A stretch of DNA of 64,000 bases from Lutispora saccharofermentans (GCF_024363565.1 NZ_JAJEKE010000006.1:1-64000); one strand, 5' to 3'; counted from the stretch's first letter, positions 8,449 through 17,995 are shown. Made by a program: numbers and translations. The notes: generated by a model not told the origin, from the letters alone.

Positions 8449-10890
8449 TTATTTAACCACTATATTGATCAATCTTCCTTTTACAACTATAACCTTGACT
8501 ATCTGTTTGCCTAAAACAGCCTCCTTGACCTCCTCATCAGCCATTGCTATCGCTTCAATCTCTTTTTGATCGCCGCTGGAAGGCACCATCACCCTGGATT
8601 TTACTTTGCCGTTGATCTGGACCGCTATCTCAATCTCATCCTTTATGAGAGCCTTTGGATCCCATTTAGGCCATGCCTGGTTGAAGATCGAGTATTCATA
8701 ACCAAGCTGCTCCCAAACTTCCTCTGAAAAATGAGGTGCAAAGGGAGCTAATATTCTTAACAAGTCAGCCAAAGCCGCTTCAAAGAATTCAACATTTTTA
8801 TTTTCTACCTCCTGGTCATACTTATATAAAGCGTTTAAAAACTCCATCATCCTTGCTATGGAGGTATTGAAATGGAATTCCTCCGTATCAGCTTCCACTT
8901 CCTTTATTGCTCTATGTCTTTCATAATTTAATTCCTTCTCAGCGGCTGCCATTTCGGTACTGCTATTAGTACCCCTCAGTTCGAGCACTCTCTCAGCTAT
9001 TCTTTCGACTCTGCTCAAGAATCTTGCAATGGCCTTTATAGCTCCGTCGCTCCAAGGTCCTCCTTCTTCGTAAGCAAAGCCAAACATGAGGTATAATCTG
9101 AATACATCTGAACCATATTCATTTATATAACTATCCGGGGAAATAACATTACCCTTGGATTTACTCATTTTGTTACCATCAGGGCCGAGTATTACGCCCT
9201 GGTGCCTTAAAGATGTAAAGGGCTCGTCAAACTTCAAATATCCCAAATCCCTCAATGCCTTAGTAAAGAATCTGGCATACAAAAGATGCATTGCTGCGTG
9301 CTCTGCACCGCCCACATATTTATCCACAGGCAGCATCTTGTCTATCCATTCCTTGTTCCATGCCTCGTCAGCATTTTTATTATCCGGATACCTTAAATAG
9401 TACCAAGAGGAGCAAACAAAGGTATCCAATGTATCCGCATCTCTCTTAGCCGGCCCTCCGCATTTGGGGCAGGTGGTGTTTATAAACTCCTCACACTTTT
9501 TGAGCGGTGATTCTCCATCGGGAGTAAATTCCACATCATATGGAAGCAGCACAGGCAGATCCTTTTCCGGTACCGGCACTGTCCCGCAATGCTCACAGTA
9601 AACTACAGGAATAGGAGAGCCCCAATATCTTTGTCTGGATACCAGCCAATCTCTCAATCTGTAGTTTATCTTTATTTCACCTTTGTTCTCTCTGGCCAGT
9701 TTATCTACAATCTTCATTCTGGCATCTGCAGATGTCATTCCGTCAAACTCACCGCTGTTGACCAATACTCCATATTCTACATAAGGCAGTGGAGCATCGC
9801 TGCCGTCAGCGCTTTCAATAACTCTCTTGATATGAAGATCAAACTTTTGTGCAAACTCATAATCTCTTTCGTCATGTGCCGGCACCGCCATTACACATCC
9901 GGTGCCATAGGTAGCCAGTACATAATCGGCAATCCATATCGGCAATCTTTCGCCGGTTATGGGATGAATGCTGTAGGCTCCTGTGAACACACCCGTTTTC
10001 TCTCTTGTAGTGGATAATCTGTCTATCTCGCTCTGCTTCTTCGCCCATTCTCTATATTCTTCTACGGAATTGCAGCAATCTCCGGACACAATCTTATCCA
10101 CTATTGGGCTTTCGGGAGCCAGCACCACATAGGTTACTCCGCATAATGTATCGGCTCTGGTGGTAAAGACTTTGAAAGCTATATCGGAATTTTCAACTTT
10201 AAACTCTATTTCAGCGCCCTCTGATTTGCCTATCCAATTCTTTTGTATCTTCTTTGTCTTATCCGGCCAATCAAGCTCCTCCAATTTTTGCAAAAGCTCT
10301 TCTGCATAGGCTGTTATTTTAAAGAACCACTGAGTAAGATTCTTCTTAGTAACTTCCGAATCACATCTCTCGCAATGGCTGTCTATTACCTGCTCATTGG
10401 CTAAAACTGTCTGGCAGCTGGGGCACCAGTTTACAGGCGCTTCTTTTCTATAGGCAAGGCCTGCATGGTAAAGCTGCAGGAATATCCATTGGGTCCATTT
10501 ATAGTATTCGGGCAAACAGGTAACCACTTCATAATCCCAGTCAAACATCGCTCCCATTTCTTTGAGCTGCTTTTCCATTGTCTGAATGTTTTTCATAGTA
10601 GAATCATGAGGGTGTATCCCTGTTTTTATTGCATAGTTTTCTGCCGGCAAGCCAAAAGCATCAAAACCCATAGGTTGAAATATCTCATAGCCCTGGAGCC
10701 TCTTGAATCTTGCCCAGGAGTCTGTAGGTCCGAAATTATACCAATGTCCTACATGAAGGTTTGCACCGGATGGGTAGGAAAACATCTCAAGGCAATAAAG
10801 CTTCTTATCCACTCTATCAGGATTGAACTTATACAGCTTGGTTTCCTCCCATTTTTTTTGCCATTTCCTATCGACTTCTACGTTATACAT
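8449..10890 (-). CDS. leuS: Leucyl-tRNA synthetase
   Basis: Charges tRNA-Leu. The class I signatures are the HIGH-like HVGHW near residue 48 and the KMSKS loop [14 protein letters not shown]; an editing domain ([19 protein letters not shown]) lies between. A zinc-binding-like CPSC...CERC pair precedes editing. The start is ATG 10890 ([14 protein letters not shown]) with GGAG eight bases upstream; the reading frame upstream to 11088 runs through the T-box leader and is not coding. Length is 813 residues, as expected. It is controlled by the T-box just upstream. Confidence 0.97.
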   Translation of the reverse strand: MYNVEVDRKWQKKWEETKLYKFNPDRVDKKLYCLEMFSYPSGANLHVGHWYNFGPTDSWARFKRLQGYEIFQPMGFDAFGLPAENYAIKTGIHPHDSTMKNIQTMEKQLKEMGAMFDWDYEVVTCLPEYYKWTQWIFLQLYHAGLAYRKEAPVNWCPSCQTVLANEQVIDSHCERCDSEVTKKNLTQWFFKITAYAEELLQKLEELDWPDKTKKIQKNWIGKSEGAEIEFKVENSDIAFKVFTTRADTLCGVTYVVLAPESPIVDKIVSGDCCNSVEEYREWAKKQSEIDRLSTTREKTGVFTGAYSIHPITGERLPIWIADYVLATYGTGCVMAVPAHDERDYEFAQKFDLHIKRVIESADGSDAPLPYVEYGVLVNSGEFDGMTSADARMKIVDKLARENKGEIKINYRLRDWLVSRQRYWGSPIPVVYCEHCGTVPVPEKDLPVLLPYDVEFTPDGESPLKKCEEFINTTCPKCGGPAKRDADTLDTFVCSSWYYLRYPDNKNADEAWNKEWIDKMLPVDKYVGGAEHAAMHLLYARFFTKALRDLGYLKFDEPFTSLRHQGVILGPDGNKMSKSKGNVISPDSYINEYGSDVFRLYLMFGFAYEEGGPWSDGAIKAIARFLSRVERIAERVLELRGTNSSTEMAAAEKELNYERHRAIKEVEADTEEFHFNTSIARMMEFLNALYKYDQEVENKNVEFFEAALADLLRILAPFAPHFSEEVWEQLGYEYSIFNQAWPKWDPKALIKDEIEIAVQINGKVKSRVMVPSSGDQKEIEAIAMADEEVKEAVLGKQIVKVIVVKGRLINIVVK

Positions 10891-10912
10891 GCTTATCACT
10901 CCATCCATATTG

Positions 10913-11141
10913 ATAAAAAAATAAACCCCGTCTCCTGCAAAGAGACGGAGCAAACCGCGGTACCACTCTAATTGATCATCATTTAATAATCCACTTGAAG
11001 CCCTATAACGGCGGGCGCCGTCTTGCCCTACTATTTTCAGGCAGCAGCTCCTGGGCGAGTTTGAAGATTGAACGCCGCCATTTTCCACCGTTTCATGGCT
11101 CTCTATAAGCTTCGTATTCCTCTACTATTCCCATTCTTCAC
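10913..11141 (-). promoter_or_regulatory. T-box leader of leuS
   Basis: On the minus strand this leader has the T-box antiterminator signature AGTGGTACCGCGG (10955-10967) followed by a terminator hairpin CTCCGTCTC...GAGACGG and a T run. Upstream are the Stem I features (AGAGAGCC, GGTGGAAAATGGCGGCG). Uncharged tRNA-Leu would favour readthrough. Candidate leucine specifiers are CTT or CTC within the segment near 11060; I could not decide which. Confidence 0.93.
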
Positions 11142-11160
11142 TTTTATAATATTGTATGTG

Positions 11161-11189
11161 ATTTTATCGCAAAATTTCATCTTTGTCAA
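11161..11189 (-). promoter_or_regulatory. Sigma-A-type promoter of the leuS T-box transcript
   Basis: The minus strand has TTGACA (11184-11189), exactly 17 bases, and TAAAAT (11161-11166). The start of the T-box leader follows about 15-20 bases downstream. Confidence 0.75.
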
Positions 11190-11208
11190 TATTATATGGT
11201 GCATCAAG

Positions 11209-11237
11209 AAAAAAATGTGGTGCAAAACACCACATTT
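11209..11237 (-). terminator. Terminator at the end of the eut operon
   Basis: A ten-pair stem AAATGTGGTG / CACCACATTT followed by a run of T on the minus strand directly follows the eutQ stop. It separates the eut transcript from the leuS promoter. Confidence 0.92.
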
Positions 11238-11688
11238 ATAGCTCCGCCCAATTTGCAGGATATGTGACATAAATAAACCGTGCATGATCGGGGGCTGAGA
11301 ATTCAATGGAACTGTTCCTGGGTATAAAAATAACATCGCCGGCATTACCCTTTATCCTTTTCCCATTAATGATGATCTCCAGAGTGCCTTCTATCACATA
11401 GTCTATTTCGTCATATTTAAGGGTCCAGGGGAAGGAGCTCTTTTTCATCTCCATGAAGCCGCATCCCAGACGGGGGCTTTCCTCCAGAGCTACTATATCC
11501 TTGAGAAAAACCTGATCGCCGGGCTTTCCTGTATCAAAGGCTTCGCATTTTACAGTCGAGCCCTTGATGCTGATTATGCCGCTTTTATCTATTTCCCTCA
11601 TCATTTCTGCTTTAGAAGGCTGCATTTTTTCCATCACTATTTTTGCTATAGCATCTATTAAGGCTGTGTTATCAATATTAGGCAGCAT
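11236..11688 (-). CDS. eutQ: EutQ-like cupin
   Basis: A 150-residue ethanolamine-utilization protein. Residues 65-145 form a cupin barrel (YDEIDYVIEGTLEIIINGKR, GDVIFIPRNSSIEFSAPD). EutQ in enterobacteria has been reported to have acetate kinase activity and is needed under anaerobic conditions. The N-terminus (residues 5-23, IDNTALIDAIAKIVMEKM) is an amphipathic helix like those that target cargo to microcompartments. The start overlaps the eutH stop by 11 bases. It is the last gene of the locus. Confidence 0.85.
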   Translation of the reverse strand: MLPNIDNTALIDAIAKIVMEKMQPSKAEMMREIDKSGIISIKGSTVKCEAFDTGKPGDQVFLKDIVALEESPRLGCGFMEMKKSSFPWTLKYDEIDYVIEGTLEIIINGKRIKGNAGDVIFIPRNSSIEFSAPDHARFIYVTYPANWAEL

Positions 11689-12787
11689 GGCTTTTACCCT
11701 TTTTTATGCTTATGCCGCTCTTAGGTGCGATAAAGGATGCAAGAGCTATAGCAGTTACACCGGCTACGAGCTTGCCTACTATCATGGGGAATATCATTTC
11801 CCGGTTTACACCGGCGGTAAAGCCCAAATGATCTCCAAATACAAAGGCTGCGCTTACAGCAAAAGCAACATTCAGTACCTTGCCTCTTTCATCCATATCC
11901 TTCATCAGTCCGAACATGGGGATATTGTTAGCCAGGGTAGCCACCATGCCTGCCGCTGCCACATCATTCATCCCCAATACCTTGCCCATGCTCATGAGGG
12001 GCTTTTTAAAGACTTTGGTAATGAAATGCACCATTGGGAAGGCGCCTGCCAGCATTATAGCTATGGAGCCTACTATTTGTATGCCTTCGCTTATAGGTGC
12101 CATGCCCGGAATCACAACTATACCGGTAAGCGTCTCAATGATTATAGCAGCCGTGCCTATGGTTATGACCCATACCACGCCTTTGCCGAAAACATTAAAG
12201 CCTCTGATCATCTTATCCGGAATCTTCCATAGGCCCAATGCGATCAGCAAAGCGACAATGATTATCGGTACAAGATTCATCGTGATCATACCAATGCTGT
12301 AGCCTGCTACAAGGCCGCCGACGAAGCAGCCTATGGGAATGGTGATCATACCGGCCAAAATGCCTGTGGCCAGATATTTATGATCTTCTTTTTGTATTAT
12401 CCCCAATGCTACAGGGATTGTAAATACTATAGTAGGCCCCATCATGGAGCCCAGAATCAAACCGGCAAACAGCCCTGCTTCTTCAGTCTGAGCAAGCTGC
12501 AATGCCAGCGGATATCCTCCCATATCACAGGCAAGGAGAGTTGTAGCAAACATAGCTGGGTCAGCACCCAATGCCGTATATACGGGGACGATGACAGGCT
12601 TCAGTATGGTTGCCAGGACGGGGGCCAGGGATACGACTCCTACCATGGCGATGGCTAAAGAACCCATAGCCATAAAGCCTTCATCAAACTTCTCCCCCAG
12701 GCCGAATTTGTTTCCTATTATCTTGTCAATAGCACCCAAAACCATGAAAACTACCATGATATAGACAATAATCTCATTGATGCTCAT
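11678..12787 (-). CDS. eutH: Ethanolamine transporter EutH
   Basis: A 369-residue integral membrane protein with about ten to eleven hydrophobic segments spread along its length. Characteristic segments are IDKIIGNKFGLGEKFDEGF near the N-terminus, ACDMGGYPLALQLA, and FGDHLGFTAGVNREMI near the C-terminus. EutH imports ethanolamine when external supply or pH is low. It lies near the end of the operon, overlapping eutQ. The order in this locus, with eutH after the shell and electron-transfer genes, matches Firmicutes eut clusters. Confidence 0.94.
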   Translation of the reverse strand: MSINEIIVYIMVVFMVLGAIDKIIGNKFGLGEKFDEGFMAMGSLAIAMVGVVSLAPVLATILKPVIVPVYTALGADPAMFATTLLACDMGGYPLALQLAQTEEAGLFAGLILGSMMGPTIVFTIPVALGIIQKEDHKYLATGILAGMITIPIGCFVGGLVAGYSIGMITMNLVPIIIVALLIALGLWKIPDKMIRGFNVFGKGVVWVITIGTAAIIIETLTGIVVIPGMAPISEGIQIVGSIAIMLAGAFPMVHFITKVFKKPLMSMGKVLGMNDVAAAGMVATLANNIPMFGLMKDMDERGKVLNVAFAVSAAFVFGDHLGFTAGVNREMIFPMIVGKLVAGVTAIALASFIAPKSGISIKKGKSHAA

Positions 12788-12810
12788 TTAATTTCCCCCT
12801 TTACAAATTT

Positions 12811-13359
12811 TTATAGCAAACTCATAAATAATTCTTCCGATGGGTTAGAAATTACTGCTTTATTGATAAGGGTTCCTTCTTCTATGGATTCTCTGGCCGC
12901 GGACTCAACCGCTTCCGTTACGGCGCTCACGTCTCCGGACAGCACCACAAAGGATTTGCCGCCAATGCTTATACCCAGCCTTATATCAAGCAGACTCACT
13001 TGTGCTGCCTTTACCGCGTTATCTGCAGCTTTTACCGAGGCTGCAATATTAAAAAATTCCATTACACCTATGGCATTCACTTTTTCTATGGGGCTTGCTC
13101 CGTTGAAGGCATTCAATACCTGAGCACTGACATTAGGTATTATGAAATTTTCTACTGCAAACTGGCCTGCTCTGTCCAGTCCTGCAGCTATAGATGCCTT
13201 TACGGCACCCACATCTCCGCTTATCATTATAATGAATTTTCCGGGGCATACAGGCTTTGAAAATACCAGCCCCACTTCGGCTGCTTTCATCATGACATCA
13301 GCAGTTTCAACAGCCCTGGCAATGCTGTTCAATTCAATCATTCCAATAGATTTCAACAT
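12811..13359 (-). CDS. pduT: Tandem-BMC shell protein, PduT-like
   Basis: A 182-residue trimeric shell protein with two BMC domains (residues 4-85 and 94-175; each starts IGMIELNSIARAVETAD and IGVMEFFNIAASVKAAD). Residues 35-40 (SKPVCPG) place a Cys near the predicted pore of the first domain; in PduT a pore Cys binds a [4Fe-4S] cluster at the three-fold axis. That would allow electrons to cross the shell. The gene overlaps the pduS-like gene by seven bases, as expected for the PduS-PduT partnership. Confidence 0.87.
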   Translation of the reverse strand: MLKSIGMIELNSIARAVETADVMMKAAEVGLVFSKPVCPGKFIIMISGDVGAVKASIAAGLDRAGQFAVENFIIPNVSAQVLNAFNGASPIEKVNAIGVMEFFNIAASVKAADNAVKAAQVSLLDIRLGISIGGKSFVVLSGDVSAVTEAVESAARESIEEGTLINKAVISNPSEELFMSLL

Positions 13360-14705
13360 GGCATCACCCCATTGCTGGTTTTCTGTATGATTATAAAATC
13401 ATCAATTTTCATCACGGTCCCATCTATGCTTCCATGTATATTGGCACCAACATCCTCAAAATCCACAGAAGCTATAAGCTGTCCCGCATAAACTCTATCT
13501 CCCGCATTTACCAGCGGAGACGCAGCTTTCCCGATATGCTGCTTCAACGAAATAGAAACAGTATCGGTATCTACCCGCTTCAGCTCCAAAGGCCTTTTTA
13601 CATCGTATTTGTTCATATCAATCCTGGAAAACATCCTCGCTGCCGGAATTTTTCTATGTTCTCTGAGGCTTAAATCCTTAATGCCGCTGCCGTTGTCTTG
13701 GAATCTGATTCCCTTTTCCCTGAGCTTTTTCTTCACATATACATTTACCAGCCGCGGGGATATTCCCATGGGGCAGGCATATAGCTCGCAGATACCGCAT
13801 TCGCAGCATATCAGTGAGTCAATAAAGCTCTCGTCTATCTCTTCACTATATCCTATCTTTCTCATTATCTTATGGGGCCTCAAAGGATGTCCGATCAGGT
13901 ATCTCGGGCACATATCAGTGCAATAGCTGCATTGAATGCAGGCCGATCTGGTTTGATTTATCATATGCCGGAGGCTGAGGGCGTTCTTGCGGATCAGATG
14001 ATGGTCCGACGGTACGACTATTATTCCTCCATCGGTTTTGGTGATGCCCCTTTTGTCAATTTCTTCCGCCGCAATGATCTTTCCCATAACAGGGCCTCCG
14101 AGGATCACGTGAAAGCTGTCCAGCTTGCTGCCCCCTGCAGCGGATATGCATTCCCTCACGCTGATGCCTATAGGTACATCAAGGATTACAGGATCATTGA
14201 CTTCTCCCAATACGGACACATACTTTCTTATGACAGGCTTATCCTCCATGGCATAATAGATGTTGAGCAGTGTGCCCACATTGCTCACTACCGCTCCAAC
14301 CTGCATGGGTATTCCGCCAGGCGGTACCGTGCGGCCTGTAACCTCAAATACCAATATTTGTTCATCACCGGCGGGATATATGCTGTCCATAAAGAAGAAT
14401 TCCATATTCATATTCAGCTTTTCTGCAGCTTTTTTGAGGTGGTATGTTTCATCCGAATATTTCTTTTTAAGAGCAAATACGATCCTGTCAGCCTGAACCA
14501 GCCCAGCGGCCTTCTCAATTCCCAGCATGAGCTCGTCAGCCTTTTCCCTCATTATATGCTTATCTGTCTGCAGCAGCGGTTCACATTCTGCTCCGTTGAT
14601 GATGAAGTATTCCACCCTGGTGCTGAGTTTCTTGTGGGTGGGAAAACCGGCACCGCCTGCACCCACTACGCCTGCATTGTAGATTTTTCTTAATTCTTCC
14701 ATCAT
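13353..14705 (-). CDS. pduS: PduS/RnfC-like flavin and Fe-S oxidoreductase
   Basis: A 450-residue electron-transfer protein related to RnfC and to the Pdu cobalamin reductase PduS. The N-terminus GVVGAGGAGFPTHKKLS is the nucleotide/FMN-binding glycine loop. A SLBB-like segment follows, then two [4Fe-4S] motifs: CIQCSYCTDMCPRYLIGHP near residue 255 and CCECGICELYACPMG near residue 300. In 1,2-propanediol compartments PduS reduces cob(III/II)alamin using NADH and contacts PduT. Here it likely does the same for EutT, or passes electrons to the shell. Confidence 0.9.
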   Translation of the reverse strand: MMEELRKIYNAGVVGAGGAGFPTHKKLSTRVEYFIINGAECEPLLQTDKHIMREKADELMLGIEKAAGLVQADRIVFALKKKYSDETYHLKKAAEKLNMNMEFFFMDSIYPAGDEQILVFEVTGRTVPPGGIPMQVGAVVSNVGTLLNIYYAMEDKPVIRKYVSVLGEVNDPVILDVPIGISVRECISAAGGSKLDSFHVILGGPVMGKIIAAEEIDKRGITKTDGGIIVVPSDHHLIRKNALSLRHMINQTRSACIQCSYCTDMCPRYLIGHPLRPHKIMRKIGYSEEIDESFIDSLICCECGICELYACPMGISPRLVNVYVKKKLREKGIRFQDNGSGIKDLSLREHRKIPAARMFSRIDMNKYDVKRPLELKRVDTDTVSISLKQHIGKAASPLVNAGDRVYAGQLIASVDFEDVGANIHGSIDGTVMKIDDFIIIQKTSNGVMPC

Positions 14706-14719
14706 ATCACCTCACAGGC

Positions 14720-14995
14720 CTATTCCGGATATGCCTTCTCTACCTCTACCATATCGATGATACCAACTATAGCGGCATCAATAGGTATGCCATCCTTTCC
14801 AAGGACCTTCCTTGCCGAGCTTCCCTTTGTCACGAGAACAGTCTCCCCTATTCCTGCACCTACTATGTCTGCCGCTATAAATGTGGGAGCGTCTCCTTCC
14901 TTGCAATAATCCATGGGCTTCACTGCAAGGAACTTAAGGCCGTTTAAAGCGTCATCCTTCCTTGTTGCCCATACATTACCTATTACTTTTGCCAT
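14720..14995 (-). CDS. eutN: EutN/CcmL-family shell vertex protein
   Basis: A 91-residue pentamer-forming vertex protein. It begins MAKVIGNVWATRKDDALNGLKFLAV, the EutN/CcmL N-terminal strand, and continues with DIVGAGIGETVLVTKGSSARK and DAAIVGIIDMVEV, all typical. The start is put at ATG 14995; ATG 15001 or the frame to 15028 are possible. It closes the icosahedral shell corners. Confidence 0.93.
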   Translation of the reverse strand: MAKVIGNVWATRKDDALNGLKFLAVKPMDYCKEGDAPTFIAADIVGAGIGETVLVTKGSSARKVLGKDGIPIDAAIVGIIDMVEVEKAYPE

Positions 14996-15027
14996 TATCA
15001 TATCCTTATATCTCCTTTGCATAGGCA

Positions 15028-15693
15028 TTATTCTTTAAATAAGGACATATTGTTTGTTTTCATAAAGTCTCTGGCAAGCGGGGTCACAATGCTTCCTTTG
15101 CTTATCTGTATTGTTTTATGCCCTTGCTGTGCCAGCCTTCTGAGATCCTGCTCAGTTATAAGCTTCTTATCCAATCTGCACTGATCCCTTGATTTGCAAT
15201 CATCCCGGGAACTTTCTTCATTCTTTGAGTTATCATTTACGCCATTGTCATTGATATCCTTAATTATTTCTTGTGCCTTAAGCATTTTTATTCCATAACT
15301 TTTTAAGCAATCTTCATAGTGCTCCAGCTGTTTTTCCAAGCCCCTGTCAATGGTTGACTCATATTTTTTATATTCCATGCTGTCCTTTTCAACATAAATC
15401 TTTTTGCCTGTCAATCTCCCTTTAAGAATCAGCTTTGAGACATTAGTGCCCGGCACCAGCAGGGCAGAGCTCACCAGTTCAAATATCGACATCCCCCGGA
15501 TGATTATAAAATCGTAATCATCTATGGGCATATCATCTGAATAGCCTTCACAGCATGTATGGCATATGGCTGCTCTACCCAGTTCTTCTCCGGCAAGCTC
15601 ACCTTTCCCTATGAGCATTATTTTGGGGGAGCTTGATTCTATTCTTTTTATGACCTCCTTGACGACTCTATCAATTAAGATATTCGTATCCAA
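15028..15693 (-). CDS. Eut-locus conserved protein of unknown function (eut_hyp type)
   Basis: A 221-residue protein that appears in Firmicutes ethanolamine loci (I believe the family described as TIGR02536). The start is TTG 15693, placed by a GGGAG site seven bases upstream; the frame to 15726 runs into eutJ. The N-terminus LDTNILIDRVVKEVIKRIES is an amphipathic helix resembling an encapsulation peptide. The middle has a cysteine-rich ICHTCCEG and the strand DYDFIIIRGMS, like flavoprotein folds. After a polar linker comes a tail ITEQDLRRLAQQGHKTIQIS that resembles a segment found in EutT-type proteins. The function is not known. Confidence 0.7.
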   Translation of the reverse strand: MDTNILIDRVVKEVIKRIESSSPKIMLIGKGELAGEELGRAAICHTCCEGYSDDMPIDDYDFIIIRGMSIFELVSSALLVPGTNVSKLILKGRLTGKKIYVEKDSMEYKKYESTIDRGLEKQLEHYEDCLKSYGIKMLKAQEIIKDINDNGVNDNSKNEESSRDDCKSRDQCRLDKKLITEQDLRRLAQQGHKTIQISKGSIVTPLARDFMKTNNMSLFKE

Positions 15694-15706
15694 ACTATCA
15701 CTCCCT

Positions 15707-16531
15707 TTAATAACAACTAAGCGCAATACCGACAGGTGTAACCAGCAGCGGATTGTATGGCTTGACGGTTTTGATCCCTGTTTCTCTTTCGATGATGTCC
15801 TCTATGCCGGTCAAACAGGATGTGCCCCCGACAAGATATATATCCCTTACCTTGAAGCCTCTTATATGGCAATTGATGATGGAGGCCATTTTTTGAACCA
15901 CGGGAAGCACCAGAGGGGTTATTTCCTTATGCCTTGCTTTGTCCCTTTTTATATCATCCGCTTCTTCAAATCTGATCTTATAATTCCCTGCAATTACCAA
16001 AGACAGGTGTGTTCCTCCCGTCGGCTCGTCGGCCGTATATACGACTCGGCCGCCCTCAATAATTGATAATCCTGTGGTTCCACCTCCAATATCAACGACA
16101 GCACCATCTTTGATGCATAGCACCTTATTGGCAGCCGTAGGTTCATCCACTACGGATACCACTTCTATTCCCGCCGCTTCTACCACATAGCGGTGGGTGT
16201 CGCTGTCCCTTTTTCCTGTTCCCGGAGGTACTGCTATAGCTGCCTTGGAAATATCAGCGCTTATTCTTTGCTCTATTTCCCTCTTCAAGCTTTTGACGAT
16301 GCTGACTGCTCCCGAGTAATCCACAACAAGACCGTCACGGACGACCTTTGCCGATTCCATGGCGCATGCAACAGGTTTCCCCTTCCAATCCAGCACAGTT
16401 AGTGTTACATGTGAGGTCCCTAAATCCACCCCCACCTTTGGCTCTCCTTCTCTTTCAAAAGCACATTCTCCGGTCAGGGTCTGTTCAACCTCCATGATCA
16501 AAGAATCAGCCTTGCTCAAATCCTCCATCAT
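15707..16531 (-). CDS. eutJ: EutJ, Hsp70-like chaperone of the ethanolamine locus
   Basis: A 274-residue actin/Hsp70-type ATPase. It shows VGVDLGTSHVTLTVLD (phosphate 1), AVVDIGGGTTGLSIIEGG (phosphate 2) and IYLVGGTSCLTGIEDIIERETG (adenosine motif). EutJ is presumed to help fold or assemble Eut enzymes. It lies between pduL and the hypothetical gene on the same strand, with 14-bp spacing. Confidence 0.93.
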   Translation of the reverse strand: MMEDLSKADSLIMEVEQTLTGECAFEREGEPKVGVDLGTSHVTLTVLDWKGKPVACAMESAKVVRDGLVVDYSGAVSIVKSLKREIEQRISADISKAAIAVPPGTGKRDSDTHRYVVEAAGIEVVSVVDEPTAANKVLCIKDGAVVDIGGGTTGLSIIEGGRVVYTADEPTGGTHLSLVIAGNYKIRFEEADDIKRDKARHKEITPLVLPVVQKMASIINCHIRGFKVRDIYLVGGTSCLTGIEDIIERETGIKTVKPYNPLLVTPVGIALSCY

Positions 16532-16545
16532 AAACCTCCCGGTAT

Positions 16546-17166
16546 TTATATAATTTCTCCCATTGCACCTTCGACAAAGCCGCAGGCATTGGCTTCATCG
16601 TGATCTATATGGATAGCCAGCCGGCTCTTTTCTGTAATCCTTATTATCACATCCTCAAATACCAATGGCCTAACGCTGTGCACCCTTACCCTCACGATTT
16701 GTTTATCCGAAAGCCCATATCTAATGCCGTCTTCCGGAGTCATATGAATATGCCTTTTGGCAACTATGGTGCTGCTTCCGGCTTCAATAACCTTTCTGCA
16801 GCAGCTGATAAACAATGTTTCGCTATCCTCCAGATCTCCGGAAAGCCTCAAGGGAGCATTTACTCCCAATGCGATACTATCGGTGCGCGAAATCTCTACT
16901 TGAGTGCTTCCCCTTACGGGTCCAAGTATGGCAACATTCCTCAGCACGCTTTTCGGCCCGATTATATCCAATCTTTCCTTGCAGAGATATTCACCCGGCT
17001 GGGACAATTCTCTGATCTTCTCAAGCTCATAACCTTTTCCGAAGAGGCTGTCTACGTGCTCTTGAGAGAGGTGCACATGTCTTGCAGAGGCTTCAATGGG
17101 GATGTATTTGGCTTCCTCAATCTTCCTCAACACTTTCTCAACTATAAGCTCCAGGGTATCCACCAT
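16546..17166 (-). CDS. pduL: PduL-type phosphotransacylase (EutD function)
   Basis: Converts acetyl-CoA plus phosphate to acetyl-phosphate and CoA inside the compartment, regenerating CoA. The 206-residue product has two beta-barrel halves with the zinc-binding histidines in SARHVHLSQEHVD and KRHIHMTPEDG, and a closing AIHIDHDEANACG. The N-terminal helix (LELIVEKVLRKIEEA) is an amphipathic encapsulation peptide. This is the PduL family and not the Pta-type EutD of enterobacteria. Confidence 0.94.
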   Translation of the reverse strand: MVDTLELIVEKVLRKIEEAKYIPIEASARHVHLSQEHVDSLFGKGYELEKIRELSQPGEYLCKERLDIIGPKSVLRNVAILGPVRGSTQVEISRTDSIALGVNAPLRLSGDLEDSETLFISCCRKVIEAGSSTIVAKRHIHMTPEDGIRYGLSDKQIVRVRVHSVRPLVFEDVIIRITEKSRLAIHIDHDEANACGFVEGAMGEII

Positions 17167-17167
17167 A

Positions 17168-17929
17168 TTACCTCTCTTCCTTGTAATATCCGGTAATCTG
17201 TCTCAGCATCATGATGTAAATGCAGCTGCTCAACCTGTTCAAGGCTCTTATTATGTCAACCCGGTCCACGCCTTCTTCGGTTTTAAAGGCTTTAACCGCT
17301 GCGATCTCGACTTCGCGCATAGCGCTTCTGATGCTGTTCAGCAATATAGCCGTCTCGCCCATCTCCCAGGAGGGGAGTATATGCTTTGTGTTAAAATATT
17401 TCTGCGGATTATGGGACATCTCTCTCAGCTTTTTCTCATCCAGATCCAATATCTCCACCTCCGGCAGGGCTTCATTCAATACCTCTGCTCTCATGATGCT
17501 GCGGCACAAAGTCAATGCCTCTTCCAGATCCTTTACTATACCCATATATTTCTGCTTTGAGGCGGATACTTGCACTTCCATGATCTTGCTTTGAAGGCTG
17601 TCCAGCTTCCCCCTCATAGCGATGCGAGGATGATCTTTAAGCACCAGTTTATTGCCGTGGAGCTGGGTCATGTATTCGGGTTTATCTGTGAAATAGCCTC
17701 CCCCAAACACCGCAGAATACTTGGGCGTGATGCATTCTTTCTGCTCCTTTTCCGTTTTGTCTTCCGCGGCTTTGGCTGACTCTCTGCCTCTTACGACTAA
17801 TTCTATTTCCCTCTCCTTTAAATACTGTCTGGCTGAAGGCGTGATCTTTACATCAGGTTCCACAAAGTATTGGCTTACTTTTTTATTCCTCAGTTCGACT
17901 CTAAGTGAAGTCTCCGTCAATACACTCAT
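17168..17929 (-). CDS. eutT: EutT-like corrinoid adenosyltransferase
   Basis: Makes adenosylcobalamin, the cofactor of ethanolamine ammonia-lyase, from ATP and cob(I)alamin. The 253-residue product has the EutT pattern LVLKDHPRIAMRGKLDSLQ near residue 100, and an N-terminal segment ITPSARQYLKEREIELVV. The C-terminal part is helical (MGETAILLNSIRSAMREVE...). The HX11CCX2C metal motif of the enteric enzyme is not visible, so metal use may differ. It is one base from pduL. Confidence 0.88.
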   Translation of the reverse strand: MSVLTETSLRVELRNKKVSQYFVEPDVKITPSARQYLKEREIELVVRGRESAKAAEDKTEKEQKECITPKYSAVFGGGYFTDKPEYMTQLHGNKLVLKDHPRIAMRGKLDSLQSKIMEVQVSASKQKYMGIVKDLEEALTLCRSIMRAEVLNEALPEVEILDLDEKKLREMSHNPQKYFNTKHILPSWEMGETAILLNSIRSAMREVEIAAVKAFKTEEGVDRVDIIRALNRLSSCIYIMMLRQITGYYKEER

Positions 17930-17959
17930 ATCTTCACATCCTTCTATGAATAAATGAGG

Positions 17960-17980
17960 CAGGGGGCACCAGTCCCCCTG
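17960..17980 (-). repeat. Intergenic hairpin between eutM and eutT
   Basis: A seven-pair stem CAGGGGG / CCCCCTG with a seven-base loop lies in the 66-bp gap, with no T run. It may stabilise or mark a processing site in the long eut mRNA after the abundant shell protein gene. It does not fit the EutV hexaloop pattern. Confidence 0.6.
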
Positions 17981-17995
17981 ATTTATACTGGTTTA

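Noticed and set aside
10891-11088. N-terminal extension of leuS by 66 codons
   Set aside because: The extension crosses the T-box and terminator; [11 protein letters not shown] at 10890 is the family start with a proper ribosome site.
17960-17980. Hairpin between eutT and eutM considered as a third EutV site
   Set aside because: The loop has seven bases, it is a single hairpin without an overlapping terminator, and it lacks the A1/G4 pattern.
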